NCBI GenBank assembly: GCA_900554695.1
Contig: USHV01000002.1
Location: 1-64,000, forward strand
Direction of reading: 5' to 3'
Origin: an uncultured Prevotella sp.
Lineage (GTDB): Bacteria > Bacteroidota > Bacteroidia > Bacteroidales > Bacteroidaceae
DNA length: 64,000 nucleotides
Both the position numbers and the translations under genes were made by a program. The notes beneath the pieces were generated by a model. It ran no database searches, was not told the origin of the DNA, and saw only the letters and a program-made list of their open reading frames with translations. Each line of letters begins with the position of its first letter. Positions within the stretch are counted from its first letter, which is position 1. Below are positions 26,225 through 35,678 of the stretch, piece by piece.

Positions 26225-27892
26225 ATGCTCACACACAAACCGTCAAATGCCGGAACCGATATCGTCTTTATCATATATTCAGTATTCGCCACTGTATATT
26301 TAGGCATTCAGATGTTTCAAGGATTCTCTTATCTTGACATCGGATTCTATATGTCCGGCTACCAACACTTCAACGACGACCCTTATGTATCTTATTTCCT
26401 CGGGCAATGGCTTCTGAGCTTTAACCTAACATCGGCATTATGCCGTCTCTTTTCAATCAACACCTACCTCGGATTAAGAATCCTTCACCTGCTGTTCATC
26501 ATCATATCGCAGACCGTCATATATTTTTATCTGAAAAGATACATAAACCGCCACTTCATCATTTCCGGCCTGCTGTTAGCCACGCTGGCCCATTTCGGAA
26601 GCTACACCGAAATAAACTATAACGATTATTCCGTAGGACTGCTCACTCTCTCCATCATGGCTTATCATTACGGATATGCCAACAACAGGATGAAAGCAAT
26701 AATACTGAGCGGTATCCTCGCGGGTGTGTCGTTTTATTTCAGAATTGTCAACGTTACATTCATCGGCATACCGTTCCTTGCATGGCTCATATCACACAGA
26801 TATAAGAGCGCCATTAGGACACGCTATCAATTCTTCGGATTCTTTTCAGGCATCATAGCAGCATGCTGTGCCACGACCGTCCTGTTGTATTACAACGGAA
26901 TGCTCGACGTATTCACCATGACTCTGACCGACCTCTTCACAAGAAGCAGCGACCCGCAAGACCCGCACGGCGTCAAAGCCATAATAATAAACCTGTACGA
27001 TCTGTACAAAGGTCAGATACAAGGATTCTCTGTCATAGCACTGCTCACCTTCCTTATAGCCTTTAACGACATAAAAAACAAGGGCGCAATAAGAACGATA
27101 ATAACAATCGTTCTGTCGCTCCTCATCATTCCGAACATCTATTTGTGGGAATCGCCCTCAAACATAACAGTAGGCATATGTCTGTCCGCATTGTTCTTTC
27201 TTTTCGCCGGACGCGATGTCAATCCGCAGACTGCCAGTCTTTATCTTCTGTCGTTGTTCATACCCGTAATATTCCCGATAGGCAGCAATGCCGGGCCCGA
27301 TTTCTATGGAAAGGACATGTGCTTCCTGACGCTTCCTGTGTCTTTATGCATAATCGGTGAAGGAATAGGAACGCTGAAAGCTGAATATCGCAAAGCGGCA
27401 TACAAGGCGTTGCACATAAGTTTTGCGTTCATCTGCATAGCAATGATATACACCAACATCAACCGCCCCATGATGGAAGAAGGCACGCGGGCACAATGCC
27501 GTTACACAATAAACAGTCCGCTGACAAAGCATATTTACACGACTGAGGAAAACGCAAGCCTCAACAACTATCTCATAGACAAGGTGAAGCCCTTAATCCC
27601 TGCCCAAAGCTACCTGATATGCAACTTCTCCATCCCTATGATATCATTGCTCGAATGTAAGCCCTACGCCGTTTATTCAACCGTATTCACAAGCAACGTG
27701 ATGAACAGACGATACATTGACGCGGCCTACAAACACAGCAGACTACTCCCATATCTGCTTATCGACCAAGACAACAACAGCGATAAAGACAAATATGTAG
27801 AGGATTATCTTTACGGCATAAAACCGTACCGCACAATATGGACAGACGGCAGATACGTTTTGAAAGCACCTGCCGTCCACACATACATATAA
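26225..27892 (+). CDS. Polytopic membrane protein, probable GT-C-type glycosyltransferase
   Basis: 555 residues with about 11-12 membrane helices spread over residues 12-430, then a soluble C-terminal part of about 120 residues. An acidic first loop (GFSYLDIGFYMSGYQHFNDDPYV, D near residue 35) after the first helix and a long re-entrant loop pattern fit the GT-C fold, which uses lipid-phosphate sugars. No specific family recognised. The start is the ATG at 26225; the frame is open for 29 more codons inside the upstream gene. It ends the sugar gene run and may transfer the amino sugar onto a glycan. Confidence 0.6.
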   Translation: MLTHKPSNAGTDIVFIIYSVFATVYLGIQMFQGFSYLDIGFYMSGYQHFNDDPYVSYFLGQWLLSFNLTSALCRLFSINTYLGLRILHLLFIIISQTVIYFYLKRYINRHFIISGLLLATLAHFGSYTEINYNDYSVGLLTLSIMAYHYGYANNRMKAIILSGILAGVSFYFRIVNVTFIGIPFLAWLISHRYKSAIRTRYQFFGFFSGIIAACCATTVLLYYNGMLDVFTMTLTDLFTRSSDPQDPHGVKAIIINLYDLYKGQIQGFSVIALLTFLIAFNDIKNKGAIRTIITIVLSLLIIPNIYLWESPSNITVGICLSALFFLFAGRDVNPQTASLYLLSLFIPVIFPIGSNAGPDFYGKDMCFLTLPVSLCIIGEGIGTLKAEYRKAAYKALHISFAFICIAMIYTNINRPMMEEGTRAQCRYTINSPLTKHIYTTEENASLNNYLIDKVKPLIPAQSYLICNFSIPMISLLECKPYAVYSTVFTSNVMNRRYIDAAYKHSRLLPYLLIDQDNNSDKDKYVEDYLYGIKPYRTIWTDGRYVLKAPAVHTYI

Positions 27893-27911
27893 TTAAAATA
27901 CACAAACAATA

Positions 27912-29165
27912 CTATTTGATGTTAAGCCGCAAACCGAGTTGCAGACTGAATCCCAACGGTTTGTCCTTAAAATAATTCTCTATCACACTGCCGTTGTCTA
28001 TATAATACCTGACGCCCGGCTCCACATACACGCCCAACTGAGGTATTATGTCGTATTGAGCACCGGCAGCCGCGTTCAGCGAGAACTGCACCCTATCCTT
28101 ATTCAGATTGGTCTTAACGCCCTCGGTTTCCACCTTGGCCGATACATTGAAATCGGCCTGACCGCCTAACGTGACGTAAGTCTTGAACCTGTTTGTGCTC
28201 CACACGTTATAATTTACATTGAGCGGCACACCCAGATAATGCAGTGTCTGACTGTCTTTTGCCTCTTCGCCATCCGAGATGTGGATAAAATCGGAAGAAA
28301 GTTTAGTATATACAAGTCCTGACGTCAGCGATATACGGTCTGTCAAAGCATAGTTTGCCGTCAGTCCGAAGGATATAGGCTGATAATGTTTCTTGTCCTC
28401 TTTATTGTCAGAAAAAGCAGAAGAGTTCGCTCTCAGCATGTTTTCCGTCATGGCGTATAGCGCATTAATCTTGCTCACCATGTTCACACCGTTCATCGAG
28501 TTGCTGTTTCCCAACACGTTTGAGGAGTAAGCACCCACTGCCCATTTGGAATTTTCACGTTTCGCTCCGTGCTCATGATAGACCTGTTCCGGGAAAACTC
28601 TATTTCCGGTCGATACATTTCCCTTCTCAGCCCGGTTATCACTGCGGTCTGAACCGACAGCCTTCGTCTCTTCTTTATTCACTGCCGCATTTTCAGAAAC
28701 GGCCTCCTTCTCAATCCGGCCGCTCTCCTTCTCAATCTGTCCGGCGTCATTCCCCACAGCTTCCTTATCGTCAAGCTCTGCAAGCAAGCCCGCTGACGGC
28801 ACTACTGTCCGCCCACTTGTCTGCGCTACGGCCATCGTTTCCGGCGCGTCCGGAGTATCCGACACCTGCGCATCGTCGTGTCCTTGCGCGACCACATTGT
28901 CCGGACGACCCTGCTTTCCACTTTCAAGACTGTTTATCCTGTCGAGTTCTGCTATGGTAGGTTCGTTCAGTTTATATCCCAGTCCTATCACCAGAAGCAA
29001 CATCGCGGCAGCCGCAGCAGCCCACATCCTCATGTGTACCACACGCGCCCGCTTCTCTCTCTTGTCGAGAGAAGACTCTATCTTGTCCCACAAACCGACG
29101 GGAGACCCGGCCTTATGGTCAGAAAGCCGGTCATACAATTTGTCTGTCCAGTCGTTATGTTTCAT
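27912..29165 (-). CDS. Anti-sigma-like protein with inner-membrane anchor and outer-membrane barrel domain
   Basis: 417 residues. Residues 1-44 are polar and would be cytoplasmic (MKHNDWTDKLYDRLSDHKAG). One membrane helix follows at about 46-64 (MWAAAAAAMLLLVIGLGYKL). Then comes a charged, proline-poor linker to about 200. From about 205 to the end lies a beta-barrel of the outer-membrane beta-barrel type (WAVGAYSSNVLG, ISFGLTANYALTDRISLTSGLVYTKLSS, HYLGVPLNVNYNVW, last strand LGFSLQLGLRLNIK ending near a hydrophobic residue). It follows the ECF sigma gene by four bases, so it is the likely anti-sigma factor. One chain would have to touch both membranes. Confidence 0.75.
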   Translation of the reverse strand: MKHNDWTDKLYDRLSDHKAGSPVGLWDKIESSLDKREKRARVVHMRMWAAAAAAMLLLVIGLGYKLNEPTIAELDRINSLESGKQGRPDNVVAQGHDDAQVSDTPDAPETMAVAQTSGRTVVPSAGLLAELDDKEAVGNDAGQIEKESGRIEKEAVSENAAVNKEETKAVGSDRSDNRAEKGNVSTGNRVFPEQVYHEHGAKRENSKWAVGAYSSNVLGNSNSMNGVNMVSKINALYAMTENMLRANSSAFSDNKEDKKHYQPISFGLTANYALTDRISLTSGLVYTKLSSDFIHISDGEEAKDSQTLHYLGVPLNVNYNVWSTNRFKTYVTLGGQADFNVSAKVETEGVKTNLNKDRVQFSLNAAAGAQYDIIPQLGVYVEPGVRYYIDNGSVIENYFKDKPLGFSLQLGLRLNIK

Positions 29166-29169
29166 ATCT

Positions 29170-29700
29170 TCATTTCTTTTTATAGTCGTTTATCATTTTC
29201 GCAAGCATCTTTTTTGCGTGAAAGAACTGCGAAGCCGATGTCCCGACCTTTATTCCAAGTTTCTCAGCTATCTCCTTATGACTCATCTGCCCGAATACAT
29301 ACATGTTGAGAACAACCCTGTATCCGTCAGGCAGACGGCCTATCATCTCCATCAGTGTTTCGTCTGATATGGTGTCTATATCCGGCTCTTCCTCCGCCTC
29401 ATCGGGTATTTCGTCCGTGAAAGACAACCTTCCGTTACGGCGTATGTAGTCGAGCGACTCGTTGGCTACAATCCTTGCTATCCACGACTTCAGCGACCCT
29501 TCACCACGAAGCTCGAACTTATCTATGGATGTGAATATCTTTACGAAGCTATCCTGCATGACGTCCTCCACTTCATCCTTGTTCGGAATATACCGCAGGC
29601 ATACCGCCGTGGCATATCCAGAATATCGGTCGTACAGTTCGCGCATGGCTGCTCTGTCACCTTTCTTTATGTCATTTAGAAGACGCTTCTCCGATTTCAA
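29170..29700 (-). CDS. ECF RNA polymerase sigma factor (TTG start)
   Basis: 176-residue sigma-70 family ECF factor. Region 2 spans about residues 15-85 (MRELYDRYSGYATAVCLRYIPNKDEVEDVMQDSFVKIF, then GSLKSWIARIVANESLDYIRR) and region 4 spans about 115-170 (IGRLPDGYRVVLNMYVFGQMSHKEIAEKLGIKVGTSASQFFHAKKML). The only usable start is TTG at 29700: a TAA stop lies four codons upstream and no ATG occurs before region 2. AAGGA lies at a good distance before the TTG. It is followed by the probable anti-sigma/barrel gene. Confidence 0.93.
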   Translation of the reverse strand: MKSEKRLLNDIKKGDRAAMRELYDRYSGYATAVCLRYIPNKDEVEDVMQDSFVKIFTSIDKFELRGEGSLKSWIARIVANESLDYIRRNGRLSFTDEIPDEAEEEPDIDTISDETLMEMIGRLPDGYRVVLNMYVFGQMSHKEIAEKLGIKVGTSASQFFHAKKMLAKMINDYKKK

Positions 29701-29755
29701 CTCATCCTTCTTTTATCATCCGACATCTTTTTCAGTTCTCTTAAATGCCAGAAAT

Positions 29756-30346
29756 CTATATTCTTTTCCTAGTCACATACGTGAGTTTCAACATCTTGTC
29801 CACGGCATACGCCCGCACATCGCCATCATACAGCTCGATGCCGCGCAGACGAAGCACTATCTTGTAAACGCCGGACAGCCTTGAGTAAGTGGCAACCGAA
29901 CCGTAGATGTAGCCGTCCTCATAACCCATAAAGTGAAAGACCGCATCATACTCCTTACCGTCAACCGAAACGCTTACCGTCCATTGCTGCGGACGGACGG
30001 CGTAATAAGATGCCTGCTCGCTGTAACCGGTCATCTCGTAAGGCACCATATAGCCCACGTTCTTTTCCACCCTCACATCATGATCGGGCAAGAGTGTCTC
30101 AAGAACAGCCTTTACAGGAAGCGTCCTGAAGCTGAAGCCTGTGTCATACACGGTCACCTCTGACACCTGACTCTGCTGTCCGTCAACGCTCCACTGGCCC
30201 TCATAAGAGCCTTTCAGTCCGCCGTTGTTTATAATATCATTCTCTATATAAACATAATTGTCGCCCTTGTCACACGAACATACGGACAGGACCGTAAACA
30301 CAGCAGTCAGGCATCCGAGCAGACTGACGCCCAAGCTCCGACGCAT
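29756..30346 (-). CDS. Lipoprotein of the sigma operon (DUF4840-like)
   Basis: 196 residues from the ATG at 30346; an ATG 13 codons upstream is possible but the signal peptide begins here (MRRSLGVSLLGCLTAVFTVLSVCSC, lipobox with Cys about residue 25). The mature part is beta-rich, with GSYEGQWSVDGQQSQVSEVTV and VRLRGIEL-like strands. It resembles DUF4840 proteins of Bacteroides, but this match is from memory. It is 55 bases upstream of the sigma gene on the same strand and may be its co-transcribed sensor or target. Function unknown. Confidence 0.65.
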   Translation of the reverse strand: MRRSLGVSLLGCLTAVFTVLSVCSCDKGDNYVYIENDIINNGGLKGSYEGQWSVDGQQSQVSEVTVYDTGFSFRTLPVKAVLETLLPDHDVRVEKNVGYMVPYEMTGYSEQASYYAVRPQQWTVSVSVDGKEYDAVFHFMGYEDGYIYGSVATYSRLSGVYKIVLRLRGIELYDGDVRAYAVDKMLKLTYVTRKRI

Positions 30347-30850
30347 GATTCTCTTACCGATAATATGCCTACATTCTTTTCTCATTCTATTAATTAAACT
30401 ACAAAACCTCCGGATTCTTGCATCATATACACGATTAAATATAAAAAATTCAGTTCTTTATAAATTCTGTTGTCTAAGTTTTGCCTATGCAACACCATCG
30501 GATGCAGAAAAATCTACTGGCAGCACGATGTGGAAGCCTAACGGCACGAAGCTGAACAAACCGTGACATAACATTTATTCAACTAATAAATTCACATTAT
30601 CATAACTTGTAATTCATCGCCGCAAGGGAGAGACGCATAAATTCCGTGCCTTTTCTCACGCCTGACACCTGCGTATTTAGATGAAAACCCAAACAGCGGA
30701 CTTACAATTTTTCTTGACATTTTTTTGACAAAATAAAATCGGAAATTAGGTGTAAAGGAATGTTAAATCTGGCATTATAAAGGCCCTTTCGGTGTTAATC
30801 GTCTTTTATTATACCCTATAACATAGTCCAAAATCACTCGTTTTGCTTTC

Positions 30851-30960
30851 TGAAAATGCCCATTTCGCAGTCCGATTAAGCCCATTTTAGGGTGCGATAT
30901 GACCTATATTAGCCTCTGAAATGGGCTCTTTCGCATGGCGAAATGGTGCTTTTTGCCAAA
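30851..30960. repeat. Five-unit 22-bp array, copy 2
   Basis: Units at 30851, 30873, 30895, 30917 and 30939, 22 bases each. Unit 2 differs from unit 2 of copy 1 at two positions only, and units 4 and 5 pair with units 4 and 5 of copy 1. Neighbouring units in the same array differ much more. Confidence 0.85.
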
Positions 30961-31024
30961 CGGGGAAGCACCCATTAAAGTTAAGTCGTTGGTATTCAAC
31001 ATCTTATGTTCTCCTCTCATAATT

Positions 31025-31066
31025 CGCATATTTGCGCCCGAGGAAAAGTCTGCTCGCAAATACGCG
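31025..31066. repeat. Hairpin module beside array copy 2
   Basis: CGCATATTTGCG (31025-31036) and CGCAAATACGCG (31055-31066) form a 12-bp stem with one mismatch and an 18-base loop (CCCGAGGAAAAGTCTGCT). The stem is kept while its sequence differs from copy 1, which suggests selection on structure or a common palindromic origin. Confidence 0.7.
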
Positions 31067-31487
31067 CTTATTTTTCGGGGTATATCAGGAAACTGAGGCG
31101 AAAAAAACAAAAACTGATTACAATCTGTAAGTGTCCGTATGGGGTTCATTTCAGATATGAGCGACAACGTCGGTTTGGGAGTAAAAAAGCAGCTTTTTAT
31201 TGAGACATATCACAACTGATTTTCTATATAACCAAGAAAATCTCTCTGCACGGAGCAAAGAGATTTTCACAACACTGGGTTTCAACGTCAAACCCAAATC
31301 TGCCTTTAACGTCCTTAAGTATTCCGTACCATTACCGTATGGTCCGTCTGTCGTCTTTGTATAAGGCACAGTGCGCCATGTCGGGACGTCTTGCCGGACG
31401 GACTATCGGCAAAAGCACGGAATACATCGTGTAAGCCAATAAAACAATATATAAAATGAATGCCTGCGGTCCGGTGGCTGTTTGAGG

Positions 31488-32777
31488 TTAAAGCGTAGTC
31501 AGTTTCAGATTGCGCCACACCACTTTTATACCTCCTCCGTCGTGTATCTGAAGCGCTATGCGGCCCTTTCCGGCACCTATCTTGGCATCGTTTATGTTCA
31601 CCATCTGCTCACCGTTGAGCCATGTCTGCACGTTGTCGCCCTTCACTCTGATGCGCATCGTGTTCCATTCGCCTTCTTTCAGAATGTTCTCCCGTTCATC
31701 CGGTATCTGTATGAGCCATCCTCTGCCGTACGATTCGTATATGCCTCCGGTGTCATATCCCTTCGGTGCTACTTCCACCTGCCAGCCGTTCACCTTCGCT
31801 CCTTCCTCTACAAACGAGCGGATGAATACTCCCGAATTGCCGTCGGCCTCCTGCTTGAATTCCAGCGTGAGGTCGAAGTCGTCGTAATAATTGCGTGTCG
31901 CCAGATAACCGTATTGCTTGTCGGGGCCGCTCTCACACACGAGCAGTCCGTCCTCAACATACCAACACTCAGTTCCGTAAGCGTCCCATCCGTCGAGATT
32001 CTTGCCGTTGAACAGTGTCACCTGCTTGCCACTCTTGCGCGGAAGCTGCTTTATCTTGATGTTGCGGAACGATGCCGGATAGCCGTGATCCTGCAGACAT
32101 ATCACGCCCTTGTGCGCCAATCCGTACTCAGGAGCAGTTGCCCACTTGCCACTGTTCTTCAGTTTGTGCCACTCGTCTGTCCAGGCCTCAAACTCGAGTA
32201 TCTTCTTTCCGTTCAGCCAATGCTCCACATGACCGTTGTCGAACACTATCCTGGAGTTGTTCCACTCGCCGTAAGGTCTTACATTCATCTTCGACTTGTC
32301 GGGCACATGCATGGCATAGTCGGCGCCAGTCTTCTGCCATTCTTCGAGCTTTTCGGGGAAGTTCGGCTCGTCTATGAGCTGATATTCCGGACCGGTGATG
32401 TAAGGCACTGCATACTGCGGACGCTCCACCACATGATACAGCATGCCGCTGTTGCCGCCCTTCGACAGTTTCCAGTCCCATGACAATATGAAATTCTCAA
32501 ACTCGCGGTCGGTCACCATATATCCGCTTGCGTCGCTGCCGTCGCCCTTTGCCTGTATGCATCCGTCCACGACGTGCCACGGCTCGGTGAGCGTCTTGCC
32601 GTTGTAGTCTCTCCATCCGTTCAGTGTCTTGCCATCGAACAGCAGTTCCCATCCGTCGGTTTTCTCCTTGGCTGTCAGCACATTGTGCTTTTGTGCCATA
32701 CATTCCATACCTGCCAGCAACGCCACTGCCAACAGCACTGACACCCGTTTTGAAAATGTTGTCCCTCTAAAATACAT
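31488..32777 (-). CDS. Secreted protein with two DUF1080 (3-keto-disaccharide hydrolase) domains
   Basis: 429 residues with a signal peptide (SVLLAVALLAGMECMAQ, residues 12-28). Two tandem DUF1080 domains: about 38-235 (GWELLFDGKTLNGWRDYNG, GNSGMLYHVVE, FRNIKIKQLP) and about 245-427 (QVTLFNGKNLDGWDAYG, GNSGVFIRSF, VVWRNLKLTTL). DUF1080 proteins have a concanavalin-like fold and some hydrolyse 3-keto-glycosides. Single gene. A TATATTTG box on the minus strand at 33008-33015 is a possible but distant promoter (about 230 bases). Confidence 0.9.
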   Translation of the reverse strand: MYFRGTTFSKRVSVLLAVALLAGMECMAQKHNVLTAKEKTDGWELLFDGKTLNGWRDYNGKTLTEPWHVVDGCIQAKGDGSDASGYMVTDREFENFILSWDWKLSKGGNSGMLYHVVERPQYAVPYITGPEYQLIDEPNFPEKLEEWQKTGADYAMHVPDKSKMNVRPYGEWNNSRIVFDNGHVEHWLNGKKILEFEAWTDEWHKLKNSGKWATAPEYGLAHKGVICLQDHGYPASFRNIKIKQLPRKSGKQVTLFNGKNLDGWDAYGTECWYVEDGLLVCESGPDKQYGYLATRNYYDDFDLTLEFKQEADGNSGVFIRSFVEEGAKVNGWQVEVAPKGYDTGGIYESYGRGWLIQIPDERENILKEGEWNTMRIRVKGDNVQTWLNGEQMVNINDAKIGAGKGRIALQIHDGGGIKVVWRNLKLTTL

Positions 32778-33162
32778 ATACGATCAGAATTTAGGTTTAT
32801 AATAGAATTCGGTATTTACTTGTCCGGACACATGGCGTCACCGCGCCCATCATCTCATACACAATGTTACGCCATGATATTTATTCCCGGTTGTCAATCA
32901 TACTGTTCTTTTTCCGGCATCCTTCACAAACACTCTGCGCCACTAACAACCTCATAACGGGAAACAATTACCGCCGCATATCATGACAAATAACATTGCG
33001 CACTATGCAAATATACGAAATATAACTTGATTGACGAAGTCAAACCGCCGATTAATTACGCATTTTTTGACGCAATATAAATATATTTTCTCTTCCGCTT
33101 TTCATATCCATCGACATACGACATACAACGGCTCTTCGTACAAGACGACCTTTCCGAGGTTG

Positions 33163-33273
33163 GAAAATGGGCAATATCGTACATCGGAGAAGTCGATATC
33201 GTGACACGGGAAAGACCGTTTCGCAATTCTGTAAAGGCATTTTAGTTATTCAGAAAAGGCTGTTTGGCAAGTC
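33163..33273. repeat. Possible decayed five-unit 22-bp array (copy 5)
   Basis: Can be read as units at 33163, 33185, 33207 (23 bases), 33230 and 33252. GAAAATGGGC, GACCGTTTCGCA, AGGCATTTTAG and AAAAGGCTGTTTGGCA fall at the positions expected from the consensus. The period and the CATTTTAG word typical of unit 2 support a relationship, but identity is low. Confidence 0.4.
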
Positions 33274-33476
33274 TTTTAAAAGGCAATCACATCATCATCA
33301 ATTCAAAGTCTCTGATTTTCAAACACATACAGACGAGTCGTCGAACTTATATATTCACATTCTGACGACCGTCCACAAATAATCACCACACTAAAAAGAT
33401 GCCTCCGGTGGAACGCATCACGCAGCATGTTTATCTTTTTTCGCACGCAAAACAACCGTGTATGAGATTTTTCTTG

Positions 33477-33484
33477 TAATTTTG
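33477..33484 (+). promoter_or_regulatory. Possible -7 box for topB
   Basis: TAATTTTG fits TAnnTTTG and would place the start about 43 bases before the ATG. No TTTG is found at the -33 position. Confidence 0.4.
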
Positions 33485-33534
33485 TCTGCAATTTCATTCA
33501 CGAACAACATTATCCAAACATACAACATATATAA

Positions 33535-35589
33535 ATGATAGTTTGCATCGCCGAGAAACCAAGCGTTGCCAAAGACATAGCGCGCATCATCGGAGCCAAC
33601 AGCTCAAAGGATGGCTATATGGAGGGCAACGGATATCAGGTGACATGGACATTCGGACATCTGTGCACACTGAAGGAGCCGAATGATTATACCGAAAACT
33701 GGAAGCACTGGAGCCTCAGCGCCCTGCCAATGATTCCGGCTAAGTTCGGCATAAAGCTCATCGACGATGCAGGAATCAAGAAACAATTCGCCATAATAGA
33801 GAAACTCATGCAGGCCGCCGACGGAATAATAAACTGCGGCGATGCCGGACAGGAGGGAGAACTGATACAGCGGTGGGTGATGCAGAAGGCTAAGGCCAAG
33901 TGTCCGGTGAAACGTCTGTGGATATCGTCTATGACAGACGAGGCCATACGCGAGGGGTTCAACTCGCTGAAAGACCAGTCGGAGTATAATCCGCTATACA
34001 TAGCCGGACTGAGCCGTGCCATAGGCGACTGGATTCTGGGAATGAACGCCACGCGACTGTACACGCTGAAGTATGGTCAGAACCATCAGGTATTGAGCAT
34101 CGGACGTGTGCAAACGCCTACACTCGCACTGATAGTGAATCGTCAGAAGGAGATAGACAATTTCAAACCTGAGCCTTACTGGGTGCTTTCCACCATCTAT
34201 CGCAACACACTCTTCACCGCCACAAAGGGTCGGTTCGCCTCTAAGGAAGAGGGCGAAAAGGCTTTTGAGACCATTGCCGGTAAACCATTCTGCATTACCG
34301 ACGTTCAGAAAAAGAACGGTACCGAGGCACCGCAACGCCTCTTCGACCTAACATCTCTTCAGGTGGAGTGTAACAAAAAGTTCAGCTACAGCGCCGAGAC
34401 TACGCTCAACCTCATACAAGCACTGTATGAACGCAAGCTCACTACATATCCACGTGTCGACACACAATACCTCAGCGACGACATATATCCCAAGTGTCCG
34501 TCCATACTCAACGGTCTGCGCGGCTATCAGGAACTAACCCGACCGTTGCTGGCAAAGGCTCTGATAAAACCCAAACGCATTTTCGACACATCCAAGGTGA
34601 CCGACCACCATGCCATCATACCCACCGGTGTGCCGGCTGTGAATCTCACCGACATGGAGCGGAATGTTTACGATCTTATTGCCAGACGGTTCATCGCCGC
34701 ATTCTGGCCCGACTGTAAATTCTCCACAACAACGGTGTTGGGAAAGGTTGAGGACGTGGAGTTCAAGGTGAGCGGAAAGGAGATTCTTTCACCGGGATGG
34801 CGCACAGTGTATGCCAAGGAAGACACCATTGCACCGGATGATGATGCTAAAAAAGGTGATGACGAGCGCACACTGCCTACCTTTGTCAAAGGAGAGAGCG
34901 GACCGCACGAGCCTACTCTGACAGAGAAGAGCACCACTCCACCAAAATACTACACCGAAGCAACACTGCTGCGCGCAATGGAAACTGCCGGCAAATTCGT
35001 GGAGGATGAGACGCTGCGCGCCGCATTGAAGGAGAACGGCATAGGTCGTCCGTCATCACGGGCCAACATAATAGAGACGCTCTTCAAACGCCGTTACATC
35101 AAGCGTGAGCGCAAAAATCTTGTCGCTACACAGACAGGCATCGAACTGATAGACACCATTCACGAGGAGCTGCTCAAGAGTTGCGAGCTCACAGGCATTT
35201 GGGAGAAGAAGCTGCGCGACATAGAACACAAGAAGTATGATGCCGCACTGTTCATCAACGAACTGAAGGCGCAGATCACGGAGATTGTAAACGACGTGCT
35301 GCGCGACAACAGCAACCGACGCATAACGACGACAACCGACGAGGATCTGAAGAAAAAACGCACCACACGCAGCACCACAAGAAAGAAAGCCACAACCCAG
35401 TCAGGCGGGAAAACAAGCACAGCAGCCAAGCCGGCCAAGCCTCAACCAACCGCCGACGACAGCATAATAGGCACAAAATGTCCACTATGTGGAACTGGCA
35501 CGATAATAAAGGGAAAGACGGCATACGGATGCAGCAACTGGAAAAACGGATGCAACTACAGAATAGCTTTCGCTAAAAAAGATAAATGA
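33535..35589 (+). CDS. topB: DNA topoisomerase III
   Basis: 684-residue type IA topoisomerase that relaxes and decatenates DNA through a 5'-phosphotyrosine. N-terminal Toprim (MIVCIAEKPSVAKDIARIIG, then INCGDAGQEGELIQRWV with the acidic metal residues). Core with SIGRVQTPTLALIV and the active tyrosine in LTTYPRVDTQYLSDD near residue 306. C-terminal basic tail rich in Lys/Thr, then a zinc-ribbon (CPLCGTGTI, YGCSNWKNGCNYRI). The length and tail fit the Bacteroidetes TopB found on the chromosome. Terminator directly after. Confidence 0.95.
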   Translation: MIVCIAEKPSVAKDIARIIGANSSKDGYMEGNGYQVTWTFGHLCTLKEPNDYTENWKHWSLSALPMIPAKFGIKLIDDAGIKKQFAIIEKLMQAADGIINCGDAGQEGELIQRWVMQKAKAKCPVKRLWISSMTDEAIREGFNSLKDQSEYNPLYIAGLSRAIGDWILGMNATRLYTLKYGQNHQVLSIGRVQTPTLALIVNRQKEIDNFKPEPYWVLSTIYRNTLFTATKGRFASKEEGEKAFETIAGKPFCITDVQKKNGTEAPQRLFDLTSLQVECNKKFSYSAETTLNLIQALYERKLTTYPRVDTQYLSDDIYPKCPSILNGLRGYQELTRPLLAKALIKPKRIFDTSKVTDHHAIIPTGVPAVNLTDMERNVYDLIARRFIAAFWPDCKFSTTTVLGKVEDVEFKVSGKEILSPGWRTVYAKEDTIAPDDDAKKGDDERTLPTFVKGESGPHEPTLTEKSTTPPKYYTEATLLRAMETAGKFVEDETLRAALKENGIGRPSSRANIIETLFKRRYIKRERKNLVATQTGIELIDTIHEELLKSCELTGIWEKKLRDIEHKKYDAALFINELKAQITEIVNDVLRDNSNRRITTTTDEDLKKKRTTRSTTRKKATTQSGGKTSTAAKPAKPQPTADDSIIGTKCPLCGTGTIIKGKTAYGCSNWKNGCNYRIAFAKKDK

Positions 35590-35608
35590 ATGAATATTTG
35601 ATACACCT

Positions 35609-35646
35609 AAAAACCGTTGCTTCGCAATAAAGCAGCGGTTTTTTCG
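35609..35646 (+). terminator. Terminator of topB
   Basis: AACCGTTGCTT pairs with AAGCAGCGGTT (one wobble) and is followed by six T. It separates topB from porE. Confidence 0.85.
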
Positions 35647-35678
35647 TTTCTTAATGAAAGTAGAAAGACCGACCGAAA

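Larger units (their letters stand above)
30347..31487. other. 1.1-kb non-coding gap holding repeat element copy 2
   Basis: No gene is supported. From about 30635 to 31130 the sequence is homologous to 11605-12110 (shared words CTTACAATTTTTCTTGAC, GTTAAAT, CTCGTTTTGCTTTC and CTTATTTTTCGGGGTA). At 31236-31268 GAAAATCTCT pairs with AGAGATTTTC, a ten-base stem with a 13-base loop but without a T run; it may help end the DUF1080 transcript. Confidence 0.7.
32778..33534. other. 0.76-kb divergent gap before topB, no gene recognised
   Basis: Divergent promoter region for the DUF1080 gene and topB. It contains a possible decayed 22-bp array (33163-33273) and weak promoter boxes on both strands. Short frames in it show no protein features. 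Confidence 0.6.

Noticed and set aside
31151..31518. Short minus-strand genes after DUF1080
   Set aside because: Overlap a hairpin and have no protein-like features.
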